DNA of 5,847 nt from Gemmatimonadaceae bacterium (GCA_025356185.1 JANXUN010000176.1:1-5847), one strand, 5' to 3'; shown: positions 1 through 5,847, counted from the first letter of the stretch. Notes: a model not told the origin generated them from the sequence alone. Translations and numbers: made by a program.

Positions 1-41
1 GCGAGTTCTTCCAAGACTCCCGGGCGCGGTTGAAATGACAT
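1..41 (-). CDS. Start of an unidentified gene, cut by the window edge
   Basis: An ATG on the minus strand at 41-39 opens a frame that runs without a stop to the window edge and gives MSFQPRPGVLEEL (13 residues). It begins 6 bases after the TAG of the metallopeptidase gene, in the same direction, so it would be the next gene of that operon. No Shine-Dalgarno sequence precedes it. The GVLEEL piece is reminiscent of the first helix of tyrosyl-tRNA synthetases, which often read LLDELxWRG, but 13 residues cannot identify a protein and this is only a guess. Position and spacing are the main support. Confidence 0.4.
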   Translation of the reverse strand, partial: MSFQPRPGVLEEL

Positions 42-47
42 GAACGG

Positions 48-923
48 CTAGCGCATTGCCGCAAACGTGTCACACTGATTCATGTCACCCGAATCAAATC
101 CCCGACGGAACCAGCGCGTCCGATCGGCCGATGAGCCGTGCGTAAACGTCTCAGGATTCACGCGACCCGATCCGAGCTTTTGCAACCGATCGTCGCCGAC
201 GGCAGCGGCGGCGGCGAGTCCTTCGTTAACATCACCGGCTTCGAGTTGCCCGACGCGCGACGCGTGATACCCCCATACGCCGGCATAGCAATCGGCCTGT
301 AATTCCATGGCCACCGACAATTGATTCTTGAGGCGCGGATTCTGCGATTGCGCGTCACGCAGCTTCGCCTCGGTGCCCAAAATATTTTGCACGTGATGTC
401 CGATCTCGTGCGCTAATACATACGCTTGCGCGAAGTCGCCGGGTGCGCCGAACTGTCGATCAAGTTGATCAAAGAACGAGAGATCGAGGTACACCTTTTC
501 ATCGCCGGGACAATAGAACGGGCCGCTCGCGGCCTCGGCTACGCCGCACGCCGAACTGACGGCCTGACGAAATAGCACCAGCTTCGCGTTGTGATAACTC
601 GGCACGAGCTGACGCCAATCAGCTTGGGCACTGTCAAGCACAAACGACATGAACTGCACCATTTTTTCTTCGGCGGGATCTTGTATCGCCGAGGATCGCG
701 ATGGAGCACCGGTCGCGACACCGCCCGGGTTTGCGGTATCGGACAGTCCGAGCGCGCCACTCACGAAGTCTTTCTTAAAGATGACGCTGAGCGCAATCAA
801 GATGACGACGCCACCAATGCCGATGCGACGCCCTCCCCCGCCTCCACCACCAAATCCCGCTCCGCCGCTCTCTCCGCGACGATCTTCGAGATTGTCGCTG
901 CGACCACCTGGTAACCATTTCAT
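48..923 (-). CDS. Neutral zinc metallopeptidase, YpfJ-like (zinc_peptidase family PF04228), membrane-anchored
   Basis: The 291-residue protein matches the YpfJ family in order and length. It has a polar N-terminus starting MKWLPGGRSDNLEDRRG, a glycine run (residues 25-31), one hydrophobic helix (about 34-49), a linker rich in Ala, Gly and Ser (about 60-80), then the peptidase domain. The zinc site HEIGH is at 172-176, with H172 and H176 as ligands and E173 as the catalytic base. The later MELQADCYAG (206-215) should supply the third ligand (E207 or D211). The family pattern SACG...GPFYCPGDEKVYLD is present (C126, C138). The topology suggests a catalytic domain outside the cytoplasm; the family's substrate is not known. 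The ATG lies 2 bases after the TAG of the upstream transglutaminase-like gene. An AGGTG (plus-strand 932-936) sits 8 bases before the start, inside that gene's end, so translational coupling is likely. No truncation or frameshift is seen. Confidence 0.93.
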   Translation of the reverse strand: MKWLPGGRSDNLEDRRGESGGAGFGGGGGGGRRIGIGGVVILIALSVIFKKDFVSGALGLSDTANPGGVATGAPSRSSAIQDPAEEKMVQFMSFVLDSAQADWRQLVPSYHNAKLVLFRQAVSSACGVAEAASGPFYCPGDEKVYLDLSFFDQLDRQFGAPGDFAQAYVLAHEIGHHVQNILGTEAKLRDAQSQNPRLKNQLSVAMELQADCYAGVWGYHASRVGQLEAGDVNEGLAAAAAVGDDRLQKLGSGRVNPETFTHGSSADRTRWFRRGFDSGDMNQCDTFAAMR

Positions 924-925
924 CG

Positions 926-2950
926 CTAGGGCACCTGCGCTGTGCGGAGTGAAAGAAATTCGATGTCATCAGTTCCAACCGTCTTCAACCACACAATCAA
1001 CTCGGCGATGCGCTGCGGCGGAAAAGTGCCGAGTTCTCCTTGAATGTGTCGAGTCATACGAACTTCCCGACCCACCTGCGTCCATTTGGAATCGTACCGT
1101 CCAAACACACTCGTTGCGACCACATCCTTTGGCAATTCCGCTTTCCATCCGAGCGGCAATGTGAGGTTCAACTCTGTTTCGGTGTCGACAGGACCAAGAA
1201 ACTGCGCGGCATCGATCGGAAATAAACGCAGCGGCCGAGACTCCAGTTCGCGAGCCAAATTCCTGAATGAACGCGCGGGGCCCGTGAGTCCCGCATTCAT
1301 CGAAAACAGCCGGTTGTTTCCTACCGATTTGAGTACGTCCGTCGCGCGCACCACGTATCGCACGACGGCGGGCTCGGCGAAGTTCCGACCATCAAATCCG
1401 GTGATCGAATCGGCGATTGCATCGCTGGCAAACATGCGTTGTGCTAACCCTCGCGCGGCGGTGCTGCGACGCGCGGAATCCAACGGCGTCGCGAAGATGC
1501 TGCGTGCCCCCATGGCGGGCTCACCGTGCGATTCCTCGACGACGCTCGCGTGGACGCGACCCAGTGAATCCAATGTCAGCACCGATCGCATGGACGTGGC
1601 GTTTGCTGTTACCGGCGCAACGGGGAATCGTACATTCTGACCGCGTCCATCCGCGCCGACCATCACGCCAAACTTTCCCTGGTACGATCCGGGTATCGTA
1701 CCATACGGTAAGAACTCCGTAGTCAGGTCGGTGTATGTCCACGTTACTCCATCTTGCACCGCAGCAATCGCGTGGTTGAACTGATAGATCGACGGCAACG
1801 CCGGGTCTGGCCGTGACGACAGCGACAGCAGCACAGGATTCGCGGTCATGCGATAGCGTCGCAGTGCCGCGACAAAGAGCGTTGTTTTGTCTTTGCAATC
1901 ACCGAAGCCCGAGGTGAGCACTTCCGCCGGCGCGCGCGGTTGATAGCCTGCGATACCTAAGGCGATCGACACGTATCGAATGTCTTGCGCGACCCATCGG
2001 TGCACGGCACGAATCGTGTCGTTGCGCGTGCGTGCACCAGCAGCGGCAACGAGGGAGTCGATTCGTTGACCCAGCATGGACGAGAGTACGTAGCGATCGC
2101 GAGCAAGTGCGTCGTACCACATTGCGATGTCGCTCCATGTGCCGGGCGCAGACACGGCAATCGACATCACGATACCATTCGAATCTGCCGCGAACGGTTC
2201 CGGACGAATCGGCGCCACGTCATTCGCCGCCCACGAGTAGACGTGACGGCCGGCGGCCACTCCCTCGAAACGACGAGCGGTGAGATTGCGTTCGACGATC
2301 GTTGGCGTGAAGCCTTCAGGAACATCGACAATGAAGCGCGACCGTACGACCGGCGCTTGACTGTTCAGCGCCCACGCGACGAAAAAATCGCCCGGACGAA
2401 CCGGCGCGCGTTCTTCCATCGTGTACTGTACGTCGAGAATAGTGCCCGCTGCGATACCCGATAGAGAGACGCGGCGCACGCGCTGCTCTTGATACACCGG
2501 GTTGGACAGCTGCGCGGCGACGTCGGATTCCTGACTTTGCGTCGGCGCGTCACTCACGACTGCGCCGGTCGTTTTGAGAACGCGAATCCAGTCGATCGTG
2601 AGCGACTGATGCGAACGCGCATAGCTGAAGGAACGTTCAGAGAGATTCCGCGCAACGCTTTGATCGAGAATCTGCACAACTTGACGCGAACGCTTGACCA
2701 AGCGACCGTCGGCTTCGATGCGGTGATATCCCTCGTCGAGCAACACGACGAACGGTTGACCGCTGTGCCTCGCGGGGTCGACGGCGAGCTTCACAATCGA
2801 GTCAGACGGAGCGCTCGCGAGCGCTGCGCGTGTCGTTGTCGGGTTTTGTGCGGCCGCGCGACGCGCTAGCGCTTGCTCGGCGCAAAGCAGCATGAGCGCG
2901 AGCAGTGCGATTCGACAACGTCGGGCACGATCCAGCATGCGAATGGCCAT
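926..2950 (-). CDS. Exported DUF3857 and transglutaminase-like domain protein
   Basis: The 674-residue protein begins with a signal peptide: a basic n-region up to R13, a hydrophobic core at about 14-24 and an Ala-Leu-Ala cleavage site near residue 29. C23 is not in a lipobox, so it is not a lipoprotein. A DUF3857 domain covers about 55-220 (includes GYHRIEADGRLVKRSRQVVQ). A transglutaminase-like core covers about 290-415. Its probable catalytic triad is C352 in GFGDCKDKTTL, H393 in FNHAIA and D408 in WTYTDLT. The last 250 residues are a beta-rich C-terminal region of the kind usual in this family. Such proteins act in the periplasm or on the cell surface; whether this one cross-links, cleaves or only binds is unknown. 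The start at 2950 is supported by GGAG (plus-strand 2963-2966 region) about 11 bases upstream and by keeping the signal peptide; M5 is a possible alternative. It follows the HNH gene by 69 bases and precedes the metallopeptidase by 2 bases. Confidence 0.92.
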   Translation of the reverse strand: MAIRMLDRARRCRIALLALMLLCAEQALARRAAAQNPTTTRAALASAPSDSIVKLAVDPARHSGQPFVVLLDEGYHRIEADGRLVKRSRQVVQILDQSVARNLSERSFSYARSHQSLTIDWIRVLKTTGAVVSDAPTQSQESDVAAQLSNPVYQEQRVRRVSLSGIAAGTILDVQYTMEERAPVRPGDFFVAWALNSQAPVVRSRFIVDVPEGFTPTIVERNLTARRFEGVAAGRHVYSWAANDVAPIRPEPFAADSNGIVMSIAVSAPGTWSDIAMWYDALARDRYVLSSMLGQRIDSLVAAAGARTRNDTIRAVHRWVAQDIRYVSIALGIAGYQPRAPAEVLTSGFGDCKDKTTLFVAALRRYRMTANPVLLSLSSRPDPALPSIYQFNHAIAAVQDGVTWTYTDLTTEFLPYGTIPGSYQGKFGVMVGADGRGQNVRFPVAPVTANATSMRSVLTLDSLGRVHASVVEESHGEPAMGARSIFATPLDSARRSTAARGLAQRMFASDAIADSITGFDGRNFAEPAVVRYVVRATDVLKSVGNNRLFSMNAGLTGPARSFRNLARELESRPLRLFPIDAAQFLGPVDTETELNLTLPLGWKAELPKDVVATSVFGRYDSKWTQVGREVRMTRHIQGELGTFPPQRIAELIVWLKTVGTDDIEFLSLRTAQVP

Positions 2951-3019
2951 ACTGAACAGTGCTCCGGCGAGAGGGGGCTGTCTACTAGCCCATCAGATGA
3001 TGTGTGTTGCGGCAGCGCC

Positions 3020-3364
3020 TCACGCGGCGCGTGAATCCTCGCGAGCAAACGCCAAACTTACGGCGCGACGAGCGCCCCGTTTAAGCGCGCGGTGCACCGA
3101 GCGCGCATACCGCACAAAGTTCGCACCCGCCCACGCATGCCGCGCGAAGAACTCGAAGGGCTGCAGCTCCCCTTTTAATCGATTGCACGGCGCACAGGCT
3201 GCAACAAGGTTGCCCGCGTCGTGCGCACCGCCACGCGCAAGCGGCACGACGTGGTCGAGCGTGGCCGTTCGCTGATCCAGGTGTGTCGCGCAGTAGACGC
3301 ATCGCTGACCACAGTCCCGGAGCGCCACGTTGCGCATGGCCCGCTTCATCGCGGCGTGCGCCAT
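3020..3364 (-). CDS. Small HNH endonuclease (zinc-stabilised, McrA-like HNH fold)
   Basis: Read from the ATG at 3364 the protein has 114 residues and a full HNH motif. CVYC (C22, C25) and CAPCN (C57, C60) form the zinc knuckles. DHVVPLARGG gives D37 and the catalytic H38, N52 of NLVAAC is the central Asn, and N61 is the last. A basic tail follows (about 66-110, PFEFFARHAWAGANFVRYARS then ALKRGARR), probably a DNA- or RNA-binding helix. Nothing marks it as intron-borne, toxin-linked or part of a known defence operon, so the role is open: stand-alone nuclease, repair or mobile remnant. The start is uncertain. The frame stays open to 3982. An ATG at 3559 would add 65 residues rich in Arg, Ser, Thr and Lys, and ATGs at 3349 and 3337 are also possible. 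I chose 3364 because the recognised domain begins just after it; no good Shine-Dalgarno favours any start. The stop TGA lies 69 bases before the transglutaminase-like gene. Confidence 0.8.
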   Translation of the reverse strand: MAHAAMKRAMRNVALRDCGQRCVYCATHLDQRTATLDHVVPLARGGAHDAGNLVAACAPCNRLKGELQPFEFFARHAWAGANFVRYARSVHRALKRGARRAVSLAFAREDSRAA

Positions 3365-3559
3365 GGCGTTTGCGCTGTGACGTCGCGCGTTTGACTCAAG
3401 TCGCTTTGACCCTTTGGTGACGCGCAATCCGCGCGCGCGCACCGCAGATCGTTTTGAAGGTCGTGCACCACGTGATGATTTGGTGCGCGGGGGGTCGGTT
3501 CGCGTACTCGTGCTCCGTGCACTGGTGCTGCGCGCGAGTTGCAAGTTGCGCCTGGACAT
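3365..3559 (-). other. Possible basic N-terminal extension of the HNH protein, or untranslated leader
   Basis: This stretch continues the HNH reading frame upstream to an ATG at 3559. It would encode a low-complexity tail beginning MSRRNLQLARSTSARSTSTR, full of Arg, Ser, Thr and Lys and matching no domain I know. Third codon positions are only moderately GC-rich (my reading), so codon use does not settle whether it is translated. A weak GGTG sits 5 bases before the 3559 ATG. It could be a disordered nucleic-acid-binding tail or simply leader RNA. In-frame sequence above 3559 looks non-coding because it runs through strong hairpins. Confidence 0.35.
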
Positions 3560-3612
3560 CAGCGCACCCGCGCCGACGCACACGGGATGCAGCGCGAAGC
3601 CACAAACGTCGA

Positions 3613-3648
3613 CGCCCCGACCGAGGAGGGAATCCTCAGGTCGGGGCG
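3613..3648. repeat. Long GC-rich inverted repeat (15-bp stem, 5-base loop)
   Basis: CGCCCCGACC (3613-3622) pairs with GGTCGGGGCG (3639-3648). GAGGA (3623-3627) pairs with TCCTC (3633-3637). The loop is GGGAA (3628-3632) and there is a single unpaired A at 3638. It is the strongest hairpin in the window. Neither strand has a clear T-run after it (minus continues TCGACGTTTGTGG, plus CAGGGTAATC), so it is not a canonical intrinsic terminator, though partial termination or a stabilising 3' end on the minus strand is possible. Confidence 0.75.
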
Positions 3649-3693
3649 CAGGGTAATCTCGAAGCGTTCGGCGCGGTGTGCCGTAGTGCGGGT

Positions 3694-3714
3694 CCCTCGC
3701 AGTCGAACCGAGGG
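3694..3714. repeat. Inverted repeat, 6-bp stem
   Basis: CCCTCG (3694-3699) pairs with CGAGGG (3709-3714) around the 9-base loop CAGTCGAAC; a T-G wobble can extend it by one pair. Read on the minus strand the loop region is GTTCGACTG, which looks like a tRNA T-loop by chance. Confidence 0.5.
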
Positions 3715-3725
3715 GATGGGATGAC

Positions 3726-3746
3726 TCCGACGGAGAAGCCGTCGGA
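3726..3746. repeat. Perfect inverted repeat, 8-bp stem, 5-base loop
   Basis: TCCGACGG (3726-3733) and CCGTCGGA (3739-3746) are exact reverse complements around AGAAG. The minus-strand RNA would have loop CTTCT. It lies 11 bases from the 3694-3714 repeat and 10 bases from another small stem (CGTGG 3757-3761 with CCACG 3765-3769). This clustering is the reason to suspect a folded RNA. Confidence 0.6.
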
Positions 3747-3915
3747 CGCGCGCTGCCGTGGGAGCCACGCAACGCAATCGTGAAGTAACGCGAGTGGAGC
3801 GCATCATCCTCCAGGGGGAAAACCGGATGGAGAGGGCGCAGCATACCGCAACAACATCGATACTGTTCGACATCCTTCGCCGAGCGCACACCGCGTGCAT
3901 TGCAGCGACACTGCG

Positions 3916-3945
3916 AGGATACGTGTGCGATCACGCGCCCGTCAA
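3916..3945 (-). promoter_or_regulatory. Candidate sigma70-like promoter facing the HNH gene
   Basis: On the minus strand TTGACG (3945-3940) is followed after 18 bases by TATCCT (3921-3916). These match 5 of 6 and 4 of 6 consensus positions. Transcription would start near 3909 and run through the inverted-repeat cluster toward the HNH, transglutaminase-like and metallopeptidase genes. It is the best promoter-like pair I found in this gene-free stretch, but it is a pattern match only. Confidence 0.4.
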
Positions 3946-3961
3946 GTATCAAATGTGAAGG

Positions 3962-4013
3962 TCTCCCTTCTGTTGCTCCCATCTCCCGTCTGAGTTTCTC
4001 CCGTCTCCCGTCT
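3962..4013. repeat. Pyrimidine-rich short repeat, TCTCCCGTCT units
   Basis: TCTCCCGTCT occurs at 3982-3991, 3997-4006 and 4004-4013, the last two overlapping to form TCTCCCGTCTCCCGTCT. Degenerate units TCTCCC (3962-3967) and GCTCCC (3975-3980) lie beside them, and the pyrimidine-rich run continues to about 4025. On the minus strand it reads as GGGAGAC repeats just after the stop of the HIT gene, so it would lie in that gene's 3' untranslated RNA. The role is unknown; it could be a dispersed genomic spacer repeat or a site for pausing or binding. Confidence 0.6.
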
Positions 4014-4025
4014 CTTCTCTCCGCT

Positions 4026-4490
4026 CTACTCTTTCATGCCACTATCGCGAAGTGGGTCGCGCAACATGCTTCCGATGTGCGCGGCCATAGCATCGAGCTG
4101 CTGTCGGTTGGGCATGAGCGATCCTGGAAATGGCAACGGCACATCAAAGCCGTCACCCTCTCGCCGCGGAATTAAGTGAATGTGATAGTGCATCACATTC
4201 TGACCGGCGGCCGCGCCTGAGTTGACGACGATGTTCATGTCGGTTGCTCCAGACGACGCCTGCACCGCGGGGATCAACTTGGCCGCCACTTCGTACAGGT
4301 GCGCGCCGATGCGCCGAGGGATGTCCTGCACGTACTCGTAATGCTCGCGCGGGACAACCAACACGTGGCCCGGGTTAACCGGCTGAATGTCTAGAAACGC
4401 GATGGCCGTCGCGTCTTCATAGACAATGGAAACCTCAGCCGCGCCGCGGATGAGATCACAAAAGGTGCAGTGGCCGCTGGTCGGCGCCAT
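4026..4490 (-). CDS. HIT-family protein (histidine triad nucleotide hydrolase/transferase)
   Basis: From the ATG at 4490 the protein has 154 residues. It shows the histidine triad HYHIHLIP with H101, H103 and H105; the middle His is expected to be the nucleophile. The N-terminal CTFC (C8, C11) and H50 in VPREHYEYV match the zinc-binding form of bacterial HIT proteins. FLDIQPVNPGHVLVVP (32-47) is the conserved strand region that holds the nucleotide. Members hydrolyse nucleoside phosphoramidates or related dinucleotides in the cytoplasm; the exact substrate is not shown. An ATG at 4511 would add seven residues (MHAPTAP). A still longer frame runs into the E1 gene start and is unlikely. I chose 4490 because family members usually begin a few residues before the first Cys; neither start has a Shine-Dalgarno. 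The gene is divergent from E1, and the GGGAGAC repeat follows its stop. Confidence 0.92.
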   Translation of the reverse strand: MAPTSGHCTFCDLIRGAAEVSIVYEDATAIAFLDIQPVNPGHVLVVPREHYEYVQDIPRRIGAHLYEVAAKLIPAVQASSGATDMNIVVNSGAAAGQNVMHYHIHLIPRREGDGFDVPLPFPGSLMPNRQQLDAMAAHIGSMLRDPLRDSGMKE

Positions 4491-4623
4491 GGGCGCGGTG
4501 GGAGCATGCATATATGCAAGCTGCGGTGACTTGGGATCGGAGGCAAGAACATGCCGCCGAGGATGCGCGTACACTATTTTTGAAGAGCGACTACCCGTCC
4601 CCTTAAGAACGACCTTCCGCCTC
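4491..4623. promoter_or_regulatory. Divergent intergenic region between HIT and E1 genes
   Basis: Both genes should have promoters in these 133 bases. For E1, TACACT at 4570-4575 followed by an A/T-rich patch (ATTTTT) is a plausible -10, but no good -35 stands 16-18 bases upstream. For the HIT gene, the palindrome GCATATATGC (4508-4517) contains a TATATG that could act as a -10 for the 4490 start, also without a -35. No operator repeat other than that 10-base palindrome is evident. Confidence 0.3.
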
Positions 4624-5847
4624 ATGGCTACTTCGACCCGTCCGACCCGCGCCCGCAAGGGGCAGGCCGAGCTTACTGACGCTGCGCCGCTTTCGCATGA
4701 TGAGCTGCTGCGCGTCTATCGCACCATGTACCTCTCGCGTCGGATCGACGATAAAGAGATTCAGCTCAAGCGCCAAAATAAGACGTTCTTTCAGATGTCC
4801 GGCGCGGGGCACGAGGCGATTCTTACGGCCGCGGGTCTGGTGCTTAAGACGGGATACGACTGGTTTTACACGTATTACAGGGACCGTGCGCTCTGTTTGA
4901 TGCTGGGCGTCACGCCCAACGAGATGTTGTACAGTGCCGTTGGTGCCGCGATCGATCCCAATTCGGGCGGTCGTCAGATGCCCAATCACTGGGGTAGTAA
5001 GAAGGCCAACATCGTCTCGGTGTCCTCTCCTACGGGCACTCAATTTTTGCAGGCCGTTGGTGCGGCCGAAGCGGTAATGCGCGCCAAACAGATCGGCATA
5101 ACTGGCGGGTTTGGCGCGGATGAGATCGTGCTGGTCACAACGGGCGACGGTACAACTAGCGAAGGCGAGTTTTGGGAATCGCTCAATACCGCGTGCAATC
5201 TCAAGTTGCCGATCGTGTATTTGGTCGAAGACAACGGCTACGCGATTTCGGTGCCGGTCGAAGTGAACACGGCGGGCGGATCGATTTCCAAGTTGGTGGC
5301 TTCGTTCCCTGGCCTGTTCATTCAAGAGGTCGACGGTTGCGACTTGTTTGCGTCGCTGGATGTAATGCAGCGCGCGGTGAACTATGCACGTGAACGTCGC
5401 GGTCCGGCGTTTGTACATGCGAAGGTGATTCGTCCGTACTCGCACTCGTTGTCTGACGATGAAGTGTTCTATCGTCCGGCGGCTGAGCGAGACGCCGATG
5501 CCGAGCGTGATCCGCTGACGACGTTTCCGGCGTGGTTGTTGCGCGAAGGCGTTGCGACGGAAGCGCAGTTGGAATCGCTGCGAGCAAGCGTTGACGCGCA
5601 GATTCTGGAAGCGGTCGACGATGCGCTGTCGCAGCCGCAGCCTGATGGCAGCACCATCTACTTTGGTGTGTACTCGCCCGATATCGATCCGACCGGTGAG
5701 CAGTTTGACACTGAAGACGATCCGCAGTTTAGCGGCGAACCGGCGACAATGGTCGATCTGCTCAACTCGTGCATGAAAGACGAGATGACGCGCGACAACA
5801 ATATTTTAGTGTTTGGTGAAGACGTCGCCGACGTGTCGCGTGAGCAG
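4624..5847 (+). CDS. 2-oxoacid dehydrogenase E1, fused alpha and beta subunits (3' end outside window)
   Basis: The frame from ATG 4624 runs 408 codons to the window edge without a stop. Residues about 25-330 are a complete E1 alpha domain: SGAGHEA (59-65), YYRDRA (84-89), the thiamine-diphosphate/Mg motif GDGTTSEGEF (from G174; D175) with N204 in EDNGYAISVP, and SHSLSDD (273-279), equivalent to the loop that is phosphorylated in mitochondrial enzymes. After a linker with an acidic stretch (about 340-372), MVDLLNSCMKDEMTRDNN and VFGEDVADVS match the start of the E1 beta subunit in the same frame. This is therefore a fusion, expected near 700 residues in full. The enzyme decarboxylates a 2-oxoacid and transfers the acyl group to lipoyl-E2. 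The sequence looks closest to the branched-chain type, but pyruvate cannot be excluded. No in-frame start lies close upstream, and no Shine-Dalgarno precedes the ATG. E2 and E3 are not in the window. Confidence 0.93.
   Translation, partial: MATSTRPTRARKGQAELTDAAPLSHDELLRVYRTMYLSRRIDDKEIQLKRQNKTFFQMSGAGHEAILTAAGLVLKTGYDWFYTYYRDRALCLMLGVTPNEMLYSAVGAAIDPNSGGRQMPNHWGSKKANIVSVSSPTGTQFLQAVGAAEAVMRAKQIGITGGFGADEIVLVTTGDGTTSEGEFWESLNTACNLKLPIVYLVEDNGYAISVPVEVNTAGGSISKLVASFPGLFIQEVDGCDLFASLDVMQRAVNYARERRGPAFVHAKVIRPYSHSLSDDEVFYRPAAERDADAERDPLTTFPAWLLREGVATEAQLESLRASVDAQILEAVDDALSQPQPDGSTIYFGVYSPDIDPTGEQFDTEDDPQFSGEPATMVDLLNSCMKDEMTRDNNILVFGEDVADVSREQ

Larger units (their letters stand above)
3600..3925. 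other. Gene-free interval dense in inverted repeats, candidate structured RNA
   Basis: No reading frame here gives a recognisable protein, although several frames are open, as is common in GC-rich DNA. The interval has at least four perfect or near-perfect inverted repeats: 3613-3648, 3694-3714, 3726-3746 and 3757-3769. There are also nested pairings at 3799-3839 (GCGC/GCGC enclosing CATCC/GGATG). A promoter-like pair at 3945-3916 points into it on the minus strand, toward the HNH gene. I compared it by eye with RNase P RNA, tmRNA, SRP RNA, tRNA, group II domain V and common riboswitches and recognised none. GGTTCGACT on the minus strand (3709-3701 region) resembles a tRNA T-loop, but the T-stem has a mismatch and there is no acceptor stem. 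It may be a long 5' leader, a separate small RNA, or DNA-level repeats. Confidence 0.4.

Noticed and set aside
649..1164. Plus-strand frame opposite the metallopeptidase and transglutaminase-like genes
   Set aside because: It is an antisense shadow: the proline run mirrors the glycine run of the peptidase, and the opposite strand carries clear catalytic motifs.
2975..2991. Small hairpin GGGCT/AGCCC between the HNH and transglutaminase-like genes as a terminator
   Set aside because: The stem is only 5 bp and is not followed by a T-run on the minus strand (CCTCTCGCC follows), so it gives no support for transcription ending there.
3020..3364. IscB or IshB (OMEGA) nuclease
   Set aside because: There is no PLMP motif, bridge helix or RuvC segment; only the HNH fold with a different basic tail is visible. 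Kept only as a test for the neighbouring RNA candidate.
3690..3780. A tRNA or selenocysteine tRNA on the minus strand, because of GGTTCGACT
   Set aside because: The would-be T-stem has a mismatch next to the loop, the anticodon-like hairpin lacks U33, and no 7- or 8-base acceptor stem can be paired.
3600..3925. RNase P RNA, tmRNA or a common riboswitch
   Set aside because: None of the conserved blocks I know (such as GAGGAAAGUCC or ACAGAACCCGG for RNase P, or the tmRNA tRNA-like ends) is present on either strand.
3560..3982. Upstream part of the long minus-strand frame (3982 to 3020) as coding sequence of a 320-residue HNH protein
   Set aside because: The predicted residues show no domain-like pattern and the DNA is packed with inverted repeats. 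Open frames are common here in several other registers, and the HNH domain occupies only the last third. I keep the short form.
4603..5445. Minus-strand 280-residue frame opposite the E1 gene
   Set aside because: The plus strand encodes an unmistakable E1 alpha domain throughout; the antisense frame has no recognisable motif.

Overview
The window is GC-rich and gene-dense and reads as bacterial chromosome. I see no phage, plasmid, insertion-sequence or CRISPR signature. The gene set is a secreted DUF3857/transglutaminase-like protein, a YpfJ-type zinc metallopeptidase, a small HNH nuclease with the tail motif FVRYARSVHRALKRGARR, and a 2-oxoacid dehydrogenase E1 with alpha and beta parts joined in one frame. 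Together with the GGGAGAC-type intergenic repeats, this recalls Gemmatimonadota. That placement is a judgement from gene content and remembered families, not a computed result.

Layout. Positions 1-41 (minus) hold the first 13 codons of a gene that leaves the window. Next, all on the minus strand and read from high to low coordinates, come an HNH endonuclease (3364-3020), a DUF3857/transglutaminase-like exported protein (2950-926) and a membrane-anchored zinc metallopeptidase (923-48). The gaps are 69 bp, 2 bp and 6 bp (to the partial gene), so at least the last three look co-transcribed. Positions 3365-4025 hold no gene I can support, apart from a possible basic N-terminal extension of the HNH protein up to 3559. 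This stretch has many inverted repeats, a sigma70-like promoter facing the HNH gene and a pyrimidine-rich short repeat. A HIT-family protein (4490-4026, minus) follows. A divergent gap of 133 bp separates it from the E1 gene (4624 to the window end, plus), which has a complete alpha part and the first residues of the beta part.

How the genes relate. The E1 gene is central metabolism: thiamine-diphosphate-dependent decarboxylation of branched-chain 2-oxoacids or pyruvate. The HIT protein is a housekeeping nucleotide hydrolase or transferase with no clear link to E1 beyond a shared divergent promoter region. The DUF3857/transglutaminase-like protein and the metallopeptidase are both envelope proteins in tight succession, which suggests a joint role outside the cytoplasm; the substrate is unknown. 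The most unusual part is the structured, apparently non-coding interval at 3600-3925, upstream of and in line with the HNH gene.
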